A DNA stretch of 64,000 nt from Burkholderiales bacterium (GTDB taxonomy: Bacteria > Pseudomonadota > Gammaproteobacteria > Burkholderiales > SG8-41). The position numbers were made by a program, and so were the translations under genes. The notes beneath the pieces are model-generated. The model did no database searches, was not told the DNA's origin, and was given only the letters and a program-made list of their open reading frames with translations. This document shows, in pieces, positions 45,745 through 56,304 of the stretch; positions within the stretch are counted from its first letter, which is position 1, and each line of letters starts with the position of its first letter. The stretch lies in NCBI GenBank assembly GCA_022841375.1, contig JALHRQ010000009.1, forward strand, positions 94,949-158,948. Direction: 5' to 3'.

Positions 45745-46452
45745 ATGAAAATTGAAGTTACCGCGTTTCCGCGTACGAGCCAGGGCAAGGGTGCGAGCCG
45801 CCGCCTGCGTACGACGGGGCGTGTTCCGGGTGTCATTTATGGCGCCGGCGTGGACGCGCAAAGTGTCGAGTTCGACCACAAGGCCCTGTTGCGCCATCTC
45901 AAGCTCGAGGCCTTTCATTCCTCGATCCTTGACTTGACGGTCGAAGGCAAGAGGGATCGCGTATTGCTGCGCGATTTCCAGATGCATCCCTTCAAGGAAC
46001 AGGTGCAGCACGTCGATTTTCAGCGCATCGATCCGAAGAAGAAGATTCACATGGCGGTGCCGCTGCACTTCATGAACGCCGAGATCGCGCCGGGCGTGAA
46101 GCTCGGCAAGGGTGTGGTTCAGCACATCATCAACGAGCTGGAAATCCAGTGTCTTCCGGATCATCTGCCCGAGTTCATCGAGGTCGATCTGAAGGATCTC
46201 GAACTGGGCCACTCGATCCATGTGTCCGAACTGAAGCTGCCCGAAGGTGTGGAGCCGCTGCCCAAGGTGAAGGCGGATAACCCCTCCGTTGTCACGGTGC
46301 AAGTGCCGAGAGAAATTGCGGTGGAAGAAGAAGTTGCCGCGCCGGTTACCGAAATCACCGGCCAGACGCCGGAAGCTGCAGCCGCTGCTGCTGCTGCCGC
46401 GGCTGGTGGCGACAAGAAGGATGCCGAGAAAAAACCGGCCGAGAAGAAGTAA
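45745..46452 (+). CDS. rplY: 50S ribosomal protein L25/general stress protein Ctc
   Basis: Binds 5S rRNA. The 235-residue long form (CTC type) has the N-terminal L25 domain (GKGASRRLRTTGRVPGVIYG; LRDFQMHPFKEQVQHVDF) and a C-terminal beta domain. An Ala/Lys-rich tail with a run of eight alanines follows. CAGGAG precedes ATG 45745. The usual prs-rplY-pth-ychF order is kept. Confidence 0.95.
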   Translation: MKIEVTAFPRTSQGKGASRRLRTTGRVPGVIYGAGVDAQSVEFDHKALLRHLKLEAFHSSILDLTVEGKRDRVLLRDFQMHPFKEQVQHVDFQRIDPKKKIHMAVPLHFMNAEIAPGVKLGKGVVQHIINELEIQCLPDHLPEFIEVDLKDLELGHSIHVSELKLPEGVEPLPKVKADNPSVVTVQVPREIAVEEEVAAPVTEITGQTPEAAAAAAAAAAGGDKKDAEKKPAEKK

Positions 46453-46490
46453 GGTGGCGCGCCAGCCTTGCGGCTGGCGACCTCCCGAAG

Positions 46491-46530
46491 CGCCCGCCAG
46501 AACATGTCCGACTGGCGGGCGTTTTCTTTT
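46491..46530 (+). terminator. Rho-independent terminator after rplY
   Basis: A 10-bp GC-rich stem (CGCCCGCCAG 46491-46500 with CTGGCGGGCG 46512-46521) is followed by TTTTCTTTT. A second hairpin without a T-run (CGCCAGCC 46460-46467 with GGCTGGCG 46472-46479) precedes it. Confidence 0.88.
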
Positions 46531-46593
46531 CAGAAATTCAAATAAAAACAATCACTTATAATACGCGGCATTCTTCCACTTGCAATCAACGCC

Positions 46594-47205
46594 ATGAAAC
46601 TCGTTGTTGGTCTGGGTAATCCGGGCAGGAAATACGAAGCCACGCGCCATAACGCAGGCTTCTGGTGGATAGACGGCCTCGCGCGGTCGGCGGGGGCGGT
46701 TTGTCGCCATGAAGCGCGTTTTCATGGCGAGGTCGCCCGCGTTGCGACGCCTGCTGGTGATGTCTGGTTGCTGAAACCGGCGACGTACATGAACGAGTCG
46801 GGCCGCGCGGTCGGTGCGTTGGCGGATTTTTACAAGATTGCGCCGAAGGACATCCTGATCGTGCACGATGAACTCGATCTGCCGCCCGGCGGCATCAAGC
46901 TCAAATTCGGCGGCAGCGGCTCGGGCAACGGCGTGCGCAGCGTGATTTCGCGGCTAGGCACCCAGGAGTTCTGGCGCTTGCGCATCGGCATTGGTCACCC
47001 CCGCGAACTGGCGGCGAGCGAGCAGGAAGTAGTGGATTATGTGCTGCATGCGCCGCGTGCTGAAGAACAGCGGGCGATCGATGAAGCAATCGAACGTGGT
47101 TATGACGCGTGGCCGCTGATGGCTGTCAACGACATGCAGGCAGCGATGTTGCGCCTGCACACCAAATCCGGCGACAAGCCCTCCGGCGCGGCGCCCAAAC
47201 CCTAA
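46594..47205 (+). CDS. pth: Peptidyl-tRNA hydrolase
   Basis: Recycles peptidyl-tRNAs released from ribosomes. The 203-residue protein has [21 protein letters not shown] with the catalytic histidine, [13 protein letters not shown], and the conserved HDELDLPPG with its aspartate. A TATAAT hexamer lies at 46557-46562, suggesting its own promoter after the rplY terminator. Confidence 0.96.
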   Translation: MKLVVGLGNPGRKYEATRHNAGFWWIDGLARSAGAVCRHEARFHGEVARVATPAGDVWLLKPATYMNESGRAVGALADFYKIAPKDILIVHDELDLPPGGIKLKFGGSGSGNGVRSVISRLGTQEFWRLRIGIGHPRELAASEQEVVDYVLHAPRAEEQRAIDEAIERGYDAWPLMAVNDMQAAMLRLHTKSGDKPSGAAPKP

Positions 47206-47230
47206 CGGTTTTTACTCAAGGTTATTCATC

Positions 47231-48325
47231 ATGTCATTGAAATGCGGCATCGTCGGCCTGCCCAACGTCGGCAAATCCACCCTGTTCAACGCGCTGACCA
47301 AGGCCGGCATCGCGGCGGAGAACTACCCCTTCTGCACCATCGAGCCCAATGTCGGCATTGTCGAAGTGCCGGATCCGCGTCTGAATACGCTGGCCGACTT
47401 GCAAAAGCCCGAGAAGGTGTTGCCGGCAACGGTGGAGTTCGTGGACATCGCCGGGTTGGTGGCGGGCGCGTCCAAGGGCGAAGGGTTGGGCAACCAGTTC
47501 CTTGCCAACATCCGTGAAACCGATGCTATCGCGCATGTGGTGCGCTGCTTTGAAGATGAAAACGTGGTGCATGTTGCCGGCCGCATCAATCCGCTGGATG
47601 ACATCGAAATCATCAACACCGAACTGGCCCTGGCCGACCTGACAGCGGTCGAGCGTCAACTCGCAAAATCGGTGAAGCTGGCCAAATCCGGCACGGACAA
47701 GGACGCCACCCGCATGGTGGCCGTGTTGGAAAAATGCCAGGCCACGCTCAACGAAGCGCGCCCAGTGCGGGCGCTGGACCTGTCGACGGAAGAGTGGGTG
47801 ATCTTGAAGCCGCTCTGCCTGATCACCGCCAAACCCACCATGTATGTGGCGAACGTGCGCGAAGGCGGTTTCGAGGGCAATCCGCACCTGGATGCTGTGG
47901 TGGCGCTGGCGACAAAGGAAAAAGCGCCGGTGGTGGCAGTGTGCGCGGCGATCGAGGCCGAAATCGGTGACATGAGCGATGAAGACAAGGCGATTTTCCT
48001 CGCCGACATGGGCATGAAAGAACCTGGCCTCAACCGCGTCATCAGCGCAGGTTATACCCTGCTCGGGCTGCAGACCTATTTCACCGTTGGCCCGAAAGAA
48101 GTGCGGGCCTGGACCATCCACCGCGGCGACACCGCGCCGCAGGCGGCGGGGGCAATCCATACCGATTTTGAAAAAGGCTTTATCCGCGCCGAAGTGATCG
48201 CTTACGATGATTACGTTGTCGCCAAAACCGAGCAGGCAGCCAAGGAGGCCGGCAAGATGCGCCTCGAGGGCAAGGATTACATCGTCAAGGATGGCGATGT
48301 GATGCATTTCCGCTTCAACGTCTAA
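47231..48325 (+). CDS. ychF: Redox-regulated ATPase YchF (Obg-like)
   Basis: A 364-residue P-loop protein of the Obg family that prefers ATP. It has the P-loop [17 protein letters not shown] (8-24), [32 protein letters not shown] and a C-terminal TGS domain ([22 protein letters not shown]). It follows pth by 25 bases, a conserved pairing. Confidence 0.96.
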   Translation: MSLKCGIVGLPNVGKSTLFNALTKAGIAAENYPFCTIEPNVGIVEVPDPRLNTLADLQKPEKVLPATVEFVDIAGLVAGASKGEGLGNQFLANIRETDAIAHVVRCFEDENVVHVAGRINPLDDIEIINTELALADLTAVERQLAKSVKLAKSGTDKDATRMVAVLEKCQATLNEARPVRALDLSTEEWVILKPLCLITAKPTMYVANVREGGFEGNPHLDAVVALATKEKAPVVAVCAAIEAEIGDMSDEDKAIFLADMGMKEPGLNRVISAGYTLLGLQTYFTVGPKEVRAWTIHRGDTAPQAAGAIHTDFEKGFIRAEVIAYDDYVVAKTEQAAKEAGKMRLEGKDYIVKDGDVMHFRFNV

Positions 48326-48346
48326 ACCGGCGCCGCTACCGGTTTT
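48324..48346 (+). terminator. Probable terminator overlapping the ychF stop
   Basis: AAACCGG (48324-48330) pairs with CCGGTTT (48339-48345), with an eight-base loop. The stem ends in a run of four T. Its left arm includes the last two bases of the ychF stop codon. The T-run is short, so efficiency is uncertain. Confidence 0.55.
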
Positions 48347-48407
48347 GCAATCGAAAGTTAAGGTCTATACTCCCGTCATCGCGTGGTGGCCTACAAGGAG
48401 TCGGACT

Positions 48408-49190
48408 ATGAATAAACGATCTCTGTTACGTACCGCTTGCGGCTTTGTCGCCGTTCTTTTGGTTGCCGGTTGCGCCGGTATCGGGGGGAATCAGCGCGGC
48501 ATCGATGTCGATGCCATGCTCCATGCCATAACCCAGGACGATGTCGCCTATATTCAGGCCGCCGTTGGTCGCGGACTCAACGTCAACCAGAGCATCGAGG
48601 CCCCGGGCTATTCAGCCGGCGCGCCGATGATCACGCTGGCCGCACGCGCCGCTTCCATCCGCACTTTGCGTTATCTGATCTCCGCGGGGGCCGACGTCAA
48701 TGCCCGCACGCCGGTTAACGAAACCCCGTTGATGCTCGCAGCCTATTTCCGTGAGGAAGGTGAATCGTCGGCGGATCGCCATGACGAGGCGGTGCGGATT
48801 CTGCTCTCCGCAGGGGCCCATTTGGAGAACCCCTATAACTACACGCCGCTGGCTTATGCGGCATACAACGACCGTCAGCTTGCGATGCGTTATCTGATCG
48901 AGCGGGGCGCACGCGTGGATGCGGACGCGGTCAACCGGCTGATCTATGTCAATACGCCGTTGATGATGGCAACCATCCAGGGCCATCGCGATGCGGTACG
49001 CACACTGTTGCGTGCGGGTGCCGATCCGCTGGTGCGGGTACATGGCGGCAGCACGGCGCGAGAATTCGCAGTGAAATACCGGCATACCCACATTGAGCCG
49101 TTGCTGGCTTGCGCGGAAGCGCTTCCGGTCGGCGGCTCTTACATCGAACGCTGCGAAAACGCCCGCGTCGCCATTCCCGGCCGGTTCTGA
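48408..49190 (+). CDS. Ankyrin-repeat lipoprotein
   Basis: A 260-residue protein with a lipoprotein signal (lipobox VAGC, C22) followed by about five ankyrin repeats (LRYLISAGADVNARTPVNETPLMLAA; TPLAYAAYNDRQLAMRYLIERGARVDAD; TPLMMATIQGHRDAVRTLLRAGADP). AAGGAG lies seven bases before ATG 48408. It is probably a periplasmic protein-binding lipoprotein; the partner is unknown. It converges with the DMT transporter gene. Confidence 0.87.
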   Translation: MNKRSLLRTACGFVAVLLVAGCAGIGGNQRGIDVDAMLHAITQDDVAYIQAAVGRGLNVNQSIEAPGYSAGAPMITLAARAASIRTLRYLISAGADVNARTPVNETPLMLAAYFREEGESSADRHDEAVRILLSAGAHLENPYNYTPLAYAAYNDRQLAMRYLIERGARVDADAVNRLIYVNTPLMMATIQGHRDAVRTLLRAGADPLVRVHGGSTAREFAVKYRHTHIEPLLACAEALPVGGSYIERCENARVAIPGRF

Positions 49191-49202
49191 CCGGCGGGCG
49201 GA

Positions 49203-50123
49203 TCAGCTGTCCCCGGACCGGGGCCGCATGCTGATGAACACTATGCCGGTCAGTACCAGCGCGGCACCGCCGATCTGAACGGCGGTCATGTTCTCGCCGA
49301 GAAACATCCAGGCGAAAACCATTGTTGCCACCGGCCCGATGCAGCCGGTCAGTGCAACCTGACTGGCGCCGATGCGTTTGAGACCTTCGGCCATCAGCCA
49401 GAGCGGCAGCACCGTGGAAAATACCGCGAGTATGGTCACCAGCACGTAGACCCGGTCGTCGATCACCAGGGCCTGCAGCGGCCGGGTGGCGGAGAAGTGG
49501 GCAATCACGAAACCAGTGGCAATCAGCGAGGCATAAGCGGAGAAGCGCATCGAACCGAACTTGTGCACCAGCCGGCTGCCCGCCACGAGGTACACCGCGT
49601 AGGCCACCGCACTGCCGAACACCAGCAGTGTGCCCAGTGCGGTGAGCGTCAGATCATCGCCGAGACGCGCTTCGGCGCTGAATACCAGCGCGATACCGGC
49701 GTAGGACAGCGCCAGCGAGATCAACTGCCGCTCCCGCAGCGGTTGCCGCAAAAAAACCGCGGATAACAACAGCACCAGCGTCGGGTACAGATAGAGGATC
49801 AGTCGGCCGAAGCCAGCGGAAATATATTGCAGGCCCGCCAGATCAAGAAAACTGCCGAGGTAATAACCGAGGAATCCAAGCGCGGCCAGTGCGCCGATTT
49901 CGCGGCGCGTGACCGGCTCGGTCATGCGTCCCGCCCACCATGCCATCAGCAGGAACAGCGGCGCCGCGAACAGCATGCGCAACGTCAGCAGCGTGGTGGT
50001 GTCGACACCGTACTGATAAGCCGCTTTGACCAGTACCGGTTTGCCGGAAAAAGCGATCGAGCCGGCAAGCGCGCAGGCAATGCCCAGCCAGGCATTGCGG
50101 CGGGCCGCTGGCGACACCGACAC
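49203..50123 (-). CDS. EamA/DMT superfamily transporter
   Basis: A 306-residue inner-membrane protein with ten helices in two EamA repeats (GYYLGSFLDLAGLQYISAGFGRLILYLYPT in the first; GASQVALTGCIGPVATMVFAWMFLGE in the second). Substrates in this superfamily range from amino acids to metabolites and cannot be read from sequence. Its start shares one base with the end of the HerA-like gene (50123). Confidence 0.88.
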   Translation of the reverse strand: MSVSPAARRNAWLGIACALAGSIAFSGKPVLVKAAYQYGVDTTTLLTLRMLFAAPLFLLMAWWAGRMTEPVTRREIGALAALGFLGYYLGSFLDLAGLQYISAGFGRLILYLYPTLVLLLSAVFLRQPLRERQLISLALSYAGIALVFSAEARLGDDLTLTALGTLLVFGSAVAYAVYLVAGSRLVHKFGSMRFSAYASLIATGFVIAHFSATRPLQALVIDDRVYVLVTILAVFSTVLPLWLMAEGLKRIGASQVALTGCIGPVATMVFAWMFLGENMTAVQIGGAALVLTGIVFISMRPRSGDS

Positions 50124-51627
50124 TAGCGGCGACGTCCGCCGCCGAGGATTGATCCGAGCACACCGCGGATGATTTCGCGGCCGACCTGCGAGCCGATGGC
50201 GCGTGCCGCGCTTTTGGCGGCCATCTCGACCACGCCATCACGCCGTCCGCCGCGGGGTCCGGTGCTGCCGCCGAGCAGATCGCCCAGTGCGCCGAACATG
50301 CCGCCGCTTGCGGCAGCCGGTGCCGCCGCCGGTTGCTGCGCAGCGGTTTGTTCCTTCACGCGCTCGGTGAGTTTTTCGTAGGCCGACTCGCGGTCTTCCA
50401 TTTTTTCGTAGACCCCGGCAACCACGGAATTTTTGATCACTGCCGCGCGTTCTTCCGGCGTGACCGGGCCGAGGCGGCTGCCCGGCGGCAGCACAAAGGC
50501 GCGTTCGACGATACACGGCCGGCCTTTTTCGTCGAGCAGCGACACCAGCGCTTCGCCGACGCCCAGCTCGGTGATGGCGGCCTCGACATCGAGCTTGGGA
50601 TTGGCGCGCAACGTCGTTGCCGCGCTTTTGACCGCTTTTTGATCGCGCGGCGTGAACGCGCGCAAGGCATGCTGCACACGGTTGCCGAGCTGGCCGAGCA
50701 CGCTCTCCGGTATATCCAGGGGGTTCTGGGTGACGAAATAGACGCCGACCCCTTTGGAGCGGATCAGTCGCACCACCTGCTCGATTTTTTCCAGCAGCGC
50801 CTGCGGCGCGTCGTTGAACAGCAGATGGGCTTCGTCAAAGAAAAACACCAGCTTGGGTTTTTCCGGATCGCCGACTTCGGGCAGCTGTTCGAACAACTCG
50901 GACAGCAGCCATAGTAAAAACGTGGCGTAGAGCTTGGGTGCATGCATCAGCTTGTCGGCGGCGAGAATGTTGATCACGCCGCGCCCTGCGCATCGGTCTG
51001 GATCAGGTCCTGGATGTTCAGCGCCGGCTCGGCAAAAAAATTATCACCGCCCTGCTGTTCGATCTCGAGCAGACCGCGCTGGATGGCGCCGATCGAGGCG
51101 GCGGAGATGTTGCCGTACTGGGTGGTGAAATTTTTTGCGTTGTCACCGACGTACTGCAGCATTGCACGCAGATCCTTCAGGTCGAGCAGCAGCAATCCGT
51201 TGTCATCGGCGATCTTGAACACCAGCGTCAGTACGCCCTGCTGGGTATCGTTCAGGTTGAGCAGGCGTGCCAGCAGCAGCGGACCCATTTCGGATATGGT
51301 CGCCCGCACCGGATGGCCTTGTGTGCCGAAGGCGTCCCAGAACACTACCGGGTTGCCGGCATAGGTGAATCCGTCGATGCCGAGTTGCTTGATGCGTTCC
51401 TCGATTTTCGGCTTGGGCTCGCCCTTTTGCGAAATGCCGGCGAGATCGCCTTTGACGTCAGCCATGAATACCGGCACGCCGATTTTTGACAGGCTTTCAG
51501 CCAGACGCTGCAGCGTGACGGTTTTGCCGGTGCCGGTGGCGCCGGCGATCAGTCCGTGACGGTTGGCGAAACCCGGGAGCAGGTGCAGGTCGTGGTCGGA
51601 TTTGGCAATCAACATCGGTTCGGCCAT
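50123..51627 (-). pseudogene. HerA-like helicase/ATPase (DUF853), split by a one-base deletion
   Basis: Two frames together make one normal protein of about 500 residues. The first (51627-50974, 217 residues) has Walker [12 protein letters not shown] and ends TDAQGAA. The second (50977-50123, 284 residues) starts with GTG, continues [16 protein letters not shown], has Walker [13 protein letters not shown] and ends in a Gly/Arg-rich tail. Restoring one C after the codons for DAQG would give [11 protein letters not shown], the expected continuous sequence. The break is either a sequencing error, a true mutation or, less likely, programmed frameshifting. The intact protein is a hexameric DNA translocase-like ATPase of unclear role. 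Confidence 0.82.
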
Positions 51628-51702
51628 GGTGGATTCCTGAGGGTCTGTAGTGAGGGGGCTATGCTAAAATTTCAAACATTCTAACGGGTAAATCAAGCAA
51701 TC

Positions 51703-52434
51703 ATGGCCGGACATTCGAAGTGGGCGAACATTCAGCACCGCAAAGGGCGGCAGGACGCCAAGCGGGGCAAAATCTTCACGCGACTGATCAAGGAGATCAC
51801 GGTTGCCGCGCGCCTGGGCGGCGGCGATGCCGACAGCAATCCGCGCCTGCGCCTGGCGATGGACAAAGCTTACGACAACAACATGCCCAAGGACAACGTC
51901 GAGCGCGCGATCAAACGCGGCACCGGCGATCTTGAAGGCGTCAATTACGAGGAAATCCGCTACGAGGGTTACGGCATCGGCGGCGCCGCGGTAATGGTCG
52001 ACTGCATGACCGACAATCGCACGCGTACCGTGGCCGACGTGCGCCATGCCTTCACCAAATATGGGGGCAATCTCGGCACCGACGGTTCCGTGGCCTTCCT
52101 GTTCAAGCATTGCGGGCTCCTGCTGTTCGCGCCGGGCACTGACGAGGCCAAGTTGATGGACGCCGCCATTGAGGCGGGTGCGGAAGATGTGGTGACCCAC
52201 GACGACGGCAGCATCGAGGTCATTACCGGCCCCGCGGAATTTTCGGCGGTGCGTTCCGCGCTGGAAAAAAACGGCTTCAAATCCGAGCATGCCGAAGTCA
52301 CAATGAAACCGGGCACCGAAAATGCGCTGACCGGTGATGACGCCGTGCGCATGCATAAACTCCTGGACGCGCTCGAGGCTGTTGACGACGTGCAGGAGGT
52401 TTACACCACCGCGGTCATCGACGAGCCGGCTTGA
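51703..52434 (+). CDS. YebC/PmpR family protein (TACO1 family)
   Basis: A 243-residue protein starting [23 protein letters not shown], the family hallmark, followed by [28 protein letters not shown]. Family members act as transcription regulators or in translation of difficult sequences. It lies directly before ruvC, as in many proteobacteria, and its stop overlaps the ruvC start (TTGA). Confidence 0.95.
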   Translation: MAGHSKWANIQHRKGRQDAKRGKIFTRLIKEITVAARLGGGDADSNPRLRLAMDKAYDNNMPKDNVERAIKRGTGDLEGVNYEEIRYEGYGIGGAAVMVDCMTDNRTRTVADVRHAFTKYGGNLGTDGSVAFLFKHCGLLLFAPGTDEAKLMDAAIEAGAEDVVTHDDGSIEVITGPAEFSAVRSALEKNGFKSEHAEVTMKPGTENALTGDDAVRMHKLLDALEAVDDVQEVYTTAVIDEPA

Positions 52435-52964
52435 GCGCGGTTACGACGCTCCGCATACTCGGCATCGACCCCGGCCTGCGGGTCACCGGCTTCGGTGTCA
52501 TCGAGCAGACCGGTCAGCAGCTCAATTACGTCGCCAGCGGCTGCGTACGCAGCGGCGAAGGCGAGTTGCCGGTTCGCCTGAAAGTGCTGCTGGACGGTCT
52601 GCAGGAGGTCATCACCACCTATCATCCCGACTGTGCCGCGGTCGAGCAGGTCTTTGTCAACGTCAATCCGAAATCCACGCTGTTGCTCGGTCAGGCCCGC
52701 GGTGCCGCCATCTGCGCGGCGGTATTGCATGCGCTGCCGGTGGCCGAATACACGGCTCTTCAGGTGAAACAGGCGGTGGTAGGCGCCGGCAAGGCGCACA
52801 AGACCCAGGTGCAGATGATGGTGCGCAAACTCCTGCGGCTGCCCGGCGATCCGAGTCCGGATGCGGCTGACGCGCTGGCCTGTGCGATCTGTCATGCCCA
52901 CGGCGGCCTGGGCTACGGCGGCGTCGGCAAGGGTCAGCGTCGCCGGCGTGGTCGCCTGGGATGA
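52431..52964 (+). CDS. ruvC: Holliday junction resolvase RuvC
   Basis: Endonuclease that cuts Holliday junctions. The 177-residue protein has [18 protein letters not shown] with the first catalytic aspartate, the glutamate in [23 protein letters not shown], and [16 protein letters not shown] with the C-terminal acidic residues. A TTG start overlapping the yebC stop is inferred; no other in-frame start precedes the core. Confidence 0.95.
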   Translation: MSAVTTLRILGIDPGLRVTGFGVIEQTGQQLNYVASGCVRSGEGELPVRLKVLLDGLQEVITTYHPDCAAVEQVFVNVNPKSTLLLGQARGAAICAAVLHALPVAEYTALQVKQAVVGAGKAHKTQVQMMVRKLLRLPGDPSPDAADALACAICHAHGGLGYGGVGKGQRRRRGRLG

Positions 52965-54166
52965 GCCGGATTCTTCTGGCGTGGGAGCTTGGCGCCGGCT
53001 TCGGCCATCTCGGCCCTTTCCTCACGCTAGCGACAGACCTGCTTAAACGCGGTCATGAATTGCACATCGCCGCGCGGGAAGTGGCGGGAGCCGTTGCCGC
53101 CGTGGGCGACTTGCCCATTACCGTGCATCAGGCGCCCTTATGTCTCAATACCTATGGCGGGTTGCAGGATCCCCCCTTGAATTACGCCGAAATCCTGATG
53201 CGTTACGGTTATCTGGAGCCAGTGATGTTGCACGGTTTGCTCAGCGCGTAGCGAAGCTTGATGCGTGCCGTACGTGCCGATATCGTTTTGGCCGATCATG
53301 CACCAACTGCATTGCTCGCGGCGAGAGACCTTGGCCTGCCGCGCGCAGTCATCGGCAGTCCGTTTAACGTGCCGCCGGCGGTGGCGCCGACGCAAAACAT
53401 GCGGGACTGGCAGGCCGTGCCGGCCGAGCGGCTTGCCGACAGCGATGCGCGGGTGCTGAAGGTGATTAATGCCGTCAGATCCGATACGAAACCCCTGGCT
53501 GCGCTGCATTGCATTTTCGAAGGCGCCGCCCGTTTTCTGTCAGGTATTCCCGAACTCGATCCTTACGGCGCGCGTCCGGCGGATGATTATCTCGGTATGC
53601 GGGCGGTGTCTGCCGGCAGTGCCGAGCCGCTCTGGCCGGAGGGTGAGGGCCGGCGGGTTTTCGCCTATTTGCATGCGCCATACCCGCATCTGGAGCGGGC
53701 GTTGCTGGCCCTGGCTTTAAGCGGTGCAATGGTATTAATACCTCTGCTGGGCGGCAATCCCGCGCTGATGCGGAAATATGAAAGCGGGCGCATGCGCTTC
53801 GCGCCGCAACTGCTCGATTTCAACAAAGTTGTTTCCGCTTGTGAACTGTGCGTTTGCCATGGCAATGTCGGAACCACGCTGGGCATGTTGCAGGCTGGAC
53901 GGCCGCTTCTGATACTGCCGGTGCATCTTGAACATTTTTTGCTCGGCCGTTCCGTGGCACAGACCGGTGCCGGAGAGTTTGTGCATCCGGATGCGGCCGA
54001 GCCTGATATCGCGGGGGCTCTGACCCGAATGCTTGCCGATCCGCAATACCGGAAAGCGGCCGAAGGGCTCGCCGCGCGCGAATCCGCTACTTCTGTTGGT
54101 ACAATCGCCAATCGGGCGATTGCCCGCATTGAGGCGCTTGCCGCGCAAGCCAAGGACCACACATGA
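52961..54166 (+). pseudogene. Glycosyltransferase-like gene (UGT/MGT type) interrupted by an in-frame amber codon
   Basis: A reading frame of 402 codons is interrupted once by TAG at 53249-53251 (LLSA-stop-RSLMRAVRADIVLADHAP). The frame is the same on both sides, so this is a substitution, not an indel; a Trp (TGG) or Gln (CAG) codon is likely in the ancestor. The N-part reads LLAWELGAGFGHLGPFLTLATDL, like nucleotide-sugar glycosyltransferases that act on hydrophobic acceptors; the C-part has CHGNVGTTLGMLQAGRPLLILP. It overlaps ruvC and ruvA by four bases each, so it remains in the operon. Most likely inactive, unless amber is suppressed. Confidence 0.8.
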
Positions 54167-54741
54167 TCGGGCGTATCGCAGGACGTCTGCTGGTCAAGCA
54201 GCCGCCGCAAATCATCGTCGATGTCAACGGCGTCGGTTATGAAATCGACGTACCGATGAGCACGCTGTACCAGTTGCCCGCCACCGGTGAGCCGGTGACA
54301 CTGTTTACCCACCTTGCCGTGCGCGAAGATGCGCACCAGCTGTTCGGATTCGCCACCGAAGCCGAGCGCGCCCTGTTCCGGCAGTTGATCAGGATCTCCG
54401 GCATTGGCGCGCGTACCGCGCTGTCTGTGCTTTCGGGCATGTCGGTCGCGGAACTGCATGAGGCCGTCAGCGCCAGGGACGGCGGACGCCTGACCAGGAT
54501 TCCGGGGATCGGCAAAAAAACCGCAGAGCGCCTGCTGCTCGAGTTGCGCGACCGCTTGCCCAAGGGCGTGGTGCAGGCCGGCAGCGCGGCAGCATCCACG
54601 GAAGGCAGCGACATCGCGAATGCGCTCAGCGCGCTTGGCTACAATGACAAGGAAGTGACGTGGGTGGTCAGCCAGTTGCCGGCCGGATTGACGGTGACCG
54701 ACGGCATCCGCCAGGCGCTGAAACTGCTGTCCAAATCCTGA
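54163..54741 (+). CDS. ruvA: Holliday junction DNA helicase subunit RuvA
   Basis: Binds Holliday junctions and loads RuvB. The 192-residue protein starts [10 protein letters not shown] and has [17 protein letters not shown]. The helix-hairpin-helix motifs [15 protein letters not shown] and [16 protein letters not shown] and a C-terminal RuvB-binding domain follow. The start overlaps the stop of the preceding glycosyltransferase remnant. Confidence 0.97.
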   Translation: MIGRIAGRLLVKQPPQIIVDVNGVGYEIDVPMSTLYQLPATGEPVTLFTHLAVREDAHQLFGFATEAERALFRQLIRISGIGARTALSVLSGMSVAELHEAVSARDGGRLTRIPGIGKKTAERLLLELRDRLPKGVVQAGSAAASTEGSDIANALSALGYNDKEVTWVVSQLPAGLTVTDGIRQALKLLSKS

Positions 54742-54772
54742 TCAAGCTTACGAATAAGTGTAAAACAGACTC

Positions 54773-55813
54773 ATGATTGAAACCGACCGCCTGATTTCCG
54801 CAGCACCCGCCTCCGTGCAGGAGGAGGTGATCGAGCGCGCGCTGCGACCGAAGGCGCTGGATGAATACGTCGGGCAGGAAAAGGTGCGCGGCCAGCTGTC
54901 GATCTTTATCGAGGCGGCGCGCAAGCGCAAGGAAGCGCTGGATCACGTGCTGCTGTTCGGTCCGCCTGGCCTCGGCAAGACCACATTGGCACACATCATC
55001 GCCCGCGAAATGGGCGTCAATCTGCGCCATACCTCGGGCCCGGTGATCGAGCGTCCCGGCGACCTCGCGGCGATGCTGACCAATCTCGAACCGAACGACG
55101 TGCTGTTCATCGACGAAATCCACCGCCTGTCGCCGGTGGTGGAGGAGATTCTTTATCCTGCGCTGGAAGATTTCCAGATCGACATCATGATCGGCGAGGG
55201 TCCCGCTGCACGCTCGGTCAAACTTGATCTGCCGCCATTCACGCTGGTCGGCGCGACCACGCGCGCCGGCATGCTCACCAATCCGCTGCGCGATCGTTTC
55301 GGCATTGTCGCGCGGCTGGAGTTTTATAACACTGATGAACTGACGCGTATTGTTGAACGCTCGGCACGGCTGCTCGAAGTGAGTGTCGATGCGGCGGGCG
55401 CGCGTGAGGTGGCGGCGCGGTCGCGCGGCACACCGCGCATCTCCAACCGTCTGCTGCGCCGCGTGCGCGATTTCGCCGAAGTGCGCGCCGACGGCAAGGT
55501 CTCAAAAGCTGTTGCTGATGAGGCGCTGAAGATGCTTGATGTCGATCCGGTCGGGTTCGATGTGATGGATCGAAAGCTGCTGCACGCGGTGATCAACAAG
55601 TTTGGCGGCGGTCCGGTCGGCGTCGACAACCTTGCTGCAGCTATCGGCGAAGAGCGCGACACCATTGAAGACGTGCTGGAGCCGTACCTGATCCAGCAGG
55701 GTTATCTGCAGCGCACGCTGCGCGGACGCATCGCCACCGCGCTGGCCTACCGGCATTTTGGTTTGCCCGAGCCCAAGGGTGACGGACCACGTGATCTTTG
55801 GGATGGTGGTTAG
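54773..55813 (+). CDS. ruvB: Holliday junction branch migration ATPase RuvB
   Basis: A 346-residue AAA+ motor. It has [18 protein letters not shown], Walker [16 protein letters not shown], Walker [10 protein letters not shown], the sensor segment [20 protein letters not shown] and a C-terminal winged-helix domain. It follows ruvA by 31 bases. Confidence 0.97.
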   Translation: MIETDRLISAAPASVQEEVIERALRPKALDEYVGQEKVRGQLSIFIEAARKRKEALDHVLLFGPPGLGKTTLAHIIAREMGVNLRHTSGPVIERPGDLAAMLTNLEPNDVLFIDEIHRLSPVVEEILYPALEDFQIDIMIGEGPAARSVKLDLPPFTLVGATTRAGMLTNPLRDRFGIVARLEFYNTDELTRIVERSARLLEVSVDAAGAREVAARSRGTPRISNRLLRRVRDFAEVRADGKVSKAVADEALKMLDVDPVGFDVMDRKLLHAVINKFGGGPVGVDNLAAAIGEERDTIEDVLEPYLIQQGYLQRTLRGRIATALAYRHFGLPEPKGDGPRDLWDGG

Positions 55814-55845
55814 TCTACGCAATAGCATATAAATATTTGTTTTAA

Positions 55846-56304
55846 TTGAATAATTTAAATAAATCTCCAGCCAGCGCTGCTGCAACCGCCCATGCAGCCA
55901 CGCAACCCTTTTCCTGGCCGGTGCGCGTTTATTACGAAGACACCGACGCCGGGGGCGTGGTGTTTTACGCGAACTACCTGAGTTTCATGGAGCGTGCCCG
56001 TACAGAATGGCTGCGTGCGTTGGGTTTCGAACAACCGGCTTTGGCTTCACAACATGGCGTGCTGTTTGTGGTGCGCGCGGTGAACATTGATTACCTCAAA
56101 CCGTCGCGGTTTAACGACATCTTGCAGGTCACAGTGGAAGCCGTTAACGTCGGCGGCAGCCGCATCCGGTTTTTGCAGCGCGTGCTGCGCGGGGACGAGG
56201 AGATCGTGCGGGCTGATGTCGATGTCGTGTGCGTCAATACCGACACCTTCAGGCCGGCGCGCATTCCCCTGGAAATGCGCACAACAATAGGAACGCAAGA
56301 GTGA
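55846..56304 (+). CDS. ybgC: Tol-Pal associated acyl-CoA thioesterase
   Basis: A hotdog thioesterase of 152 residues with the signature VYYEDTDAGGVVFYANYLSFMERARTEWL, including the catalytic aspartate. The start is uncertain: the frame opens at TTG 55846 in an AT-rich stretch without a Shine-Dalgarno, and a GTG near 55920 is an alternative. First gene of the tol-pal cluster; its stop overlaps the tolQ GTG. Confidence 0.92.
   Translation: MNNLNKSPASAAATAHAATQPFSWPVRVYYEDTDAGGVVFYANYLSFMERARTEWLRALGFEQPALASQHGVLFVVRAVNIDYLKPSRFNDILQVTVEAVNVGGSRIRFLQRVLRGDEEIVRADVDVVCVNTDTFRPARIPLEMRTTIGTQE

Noticed and set aside
47234..48307. 357-residue minus-strand ORF
   Set aside because: Exact antisense of ychF, with His/Arg-rich low-complexity sequence typical of shadow frames in GC-rich DNA.
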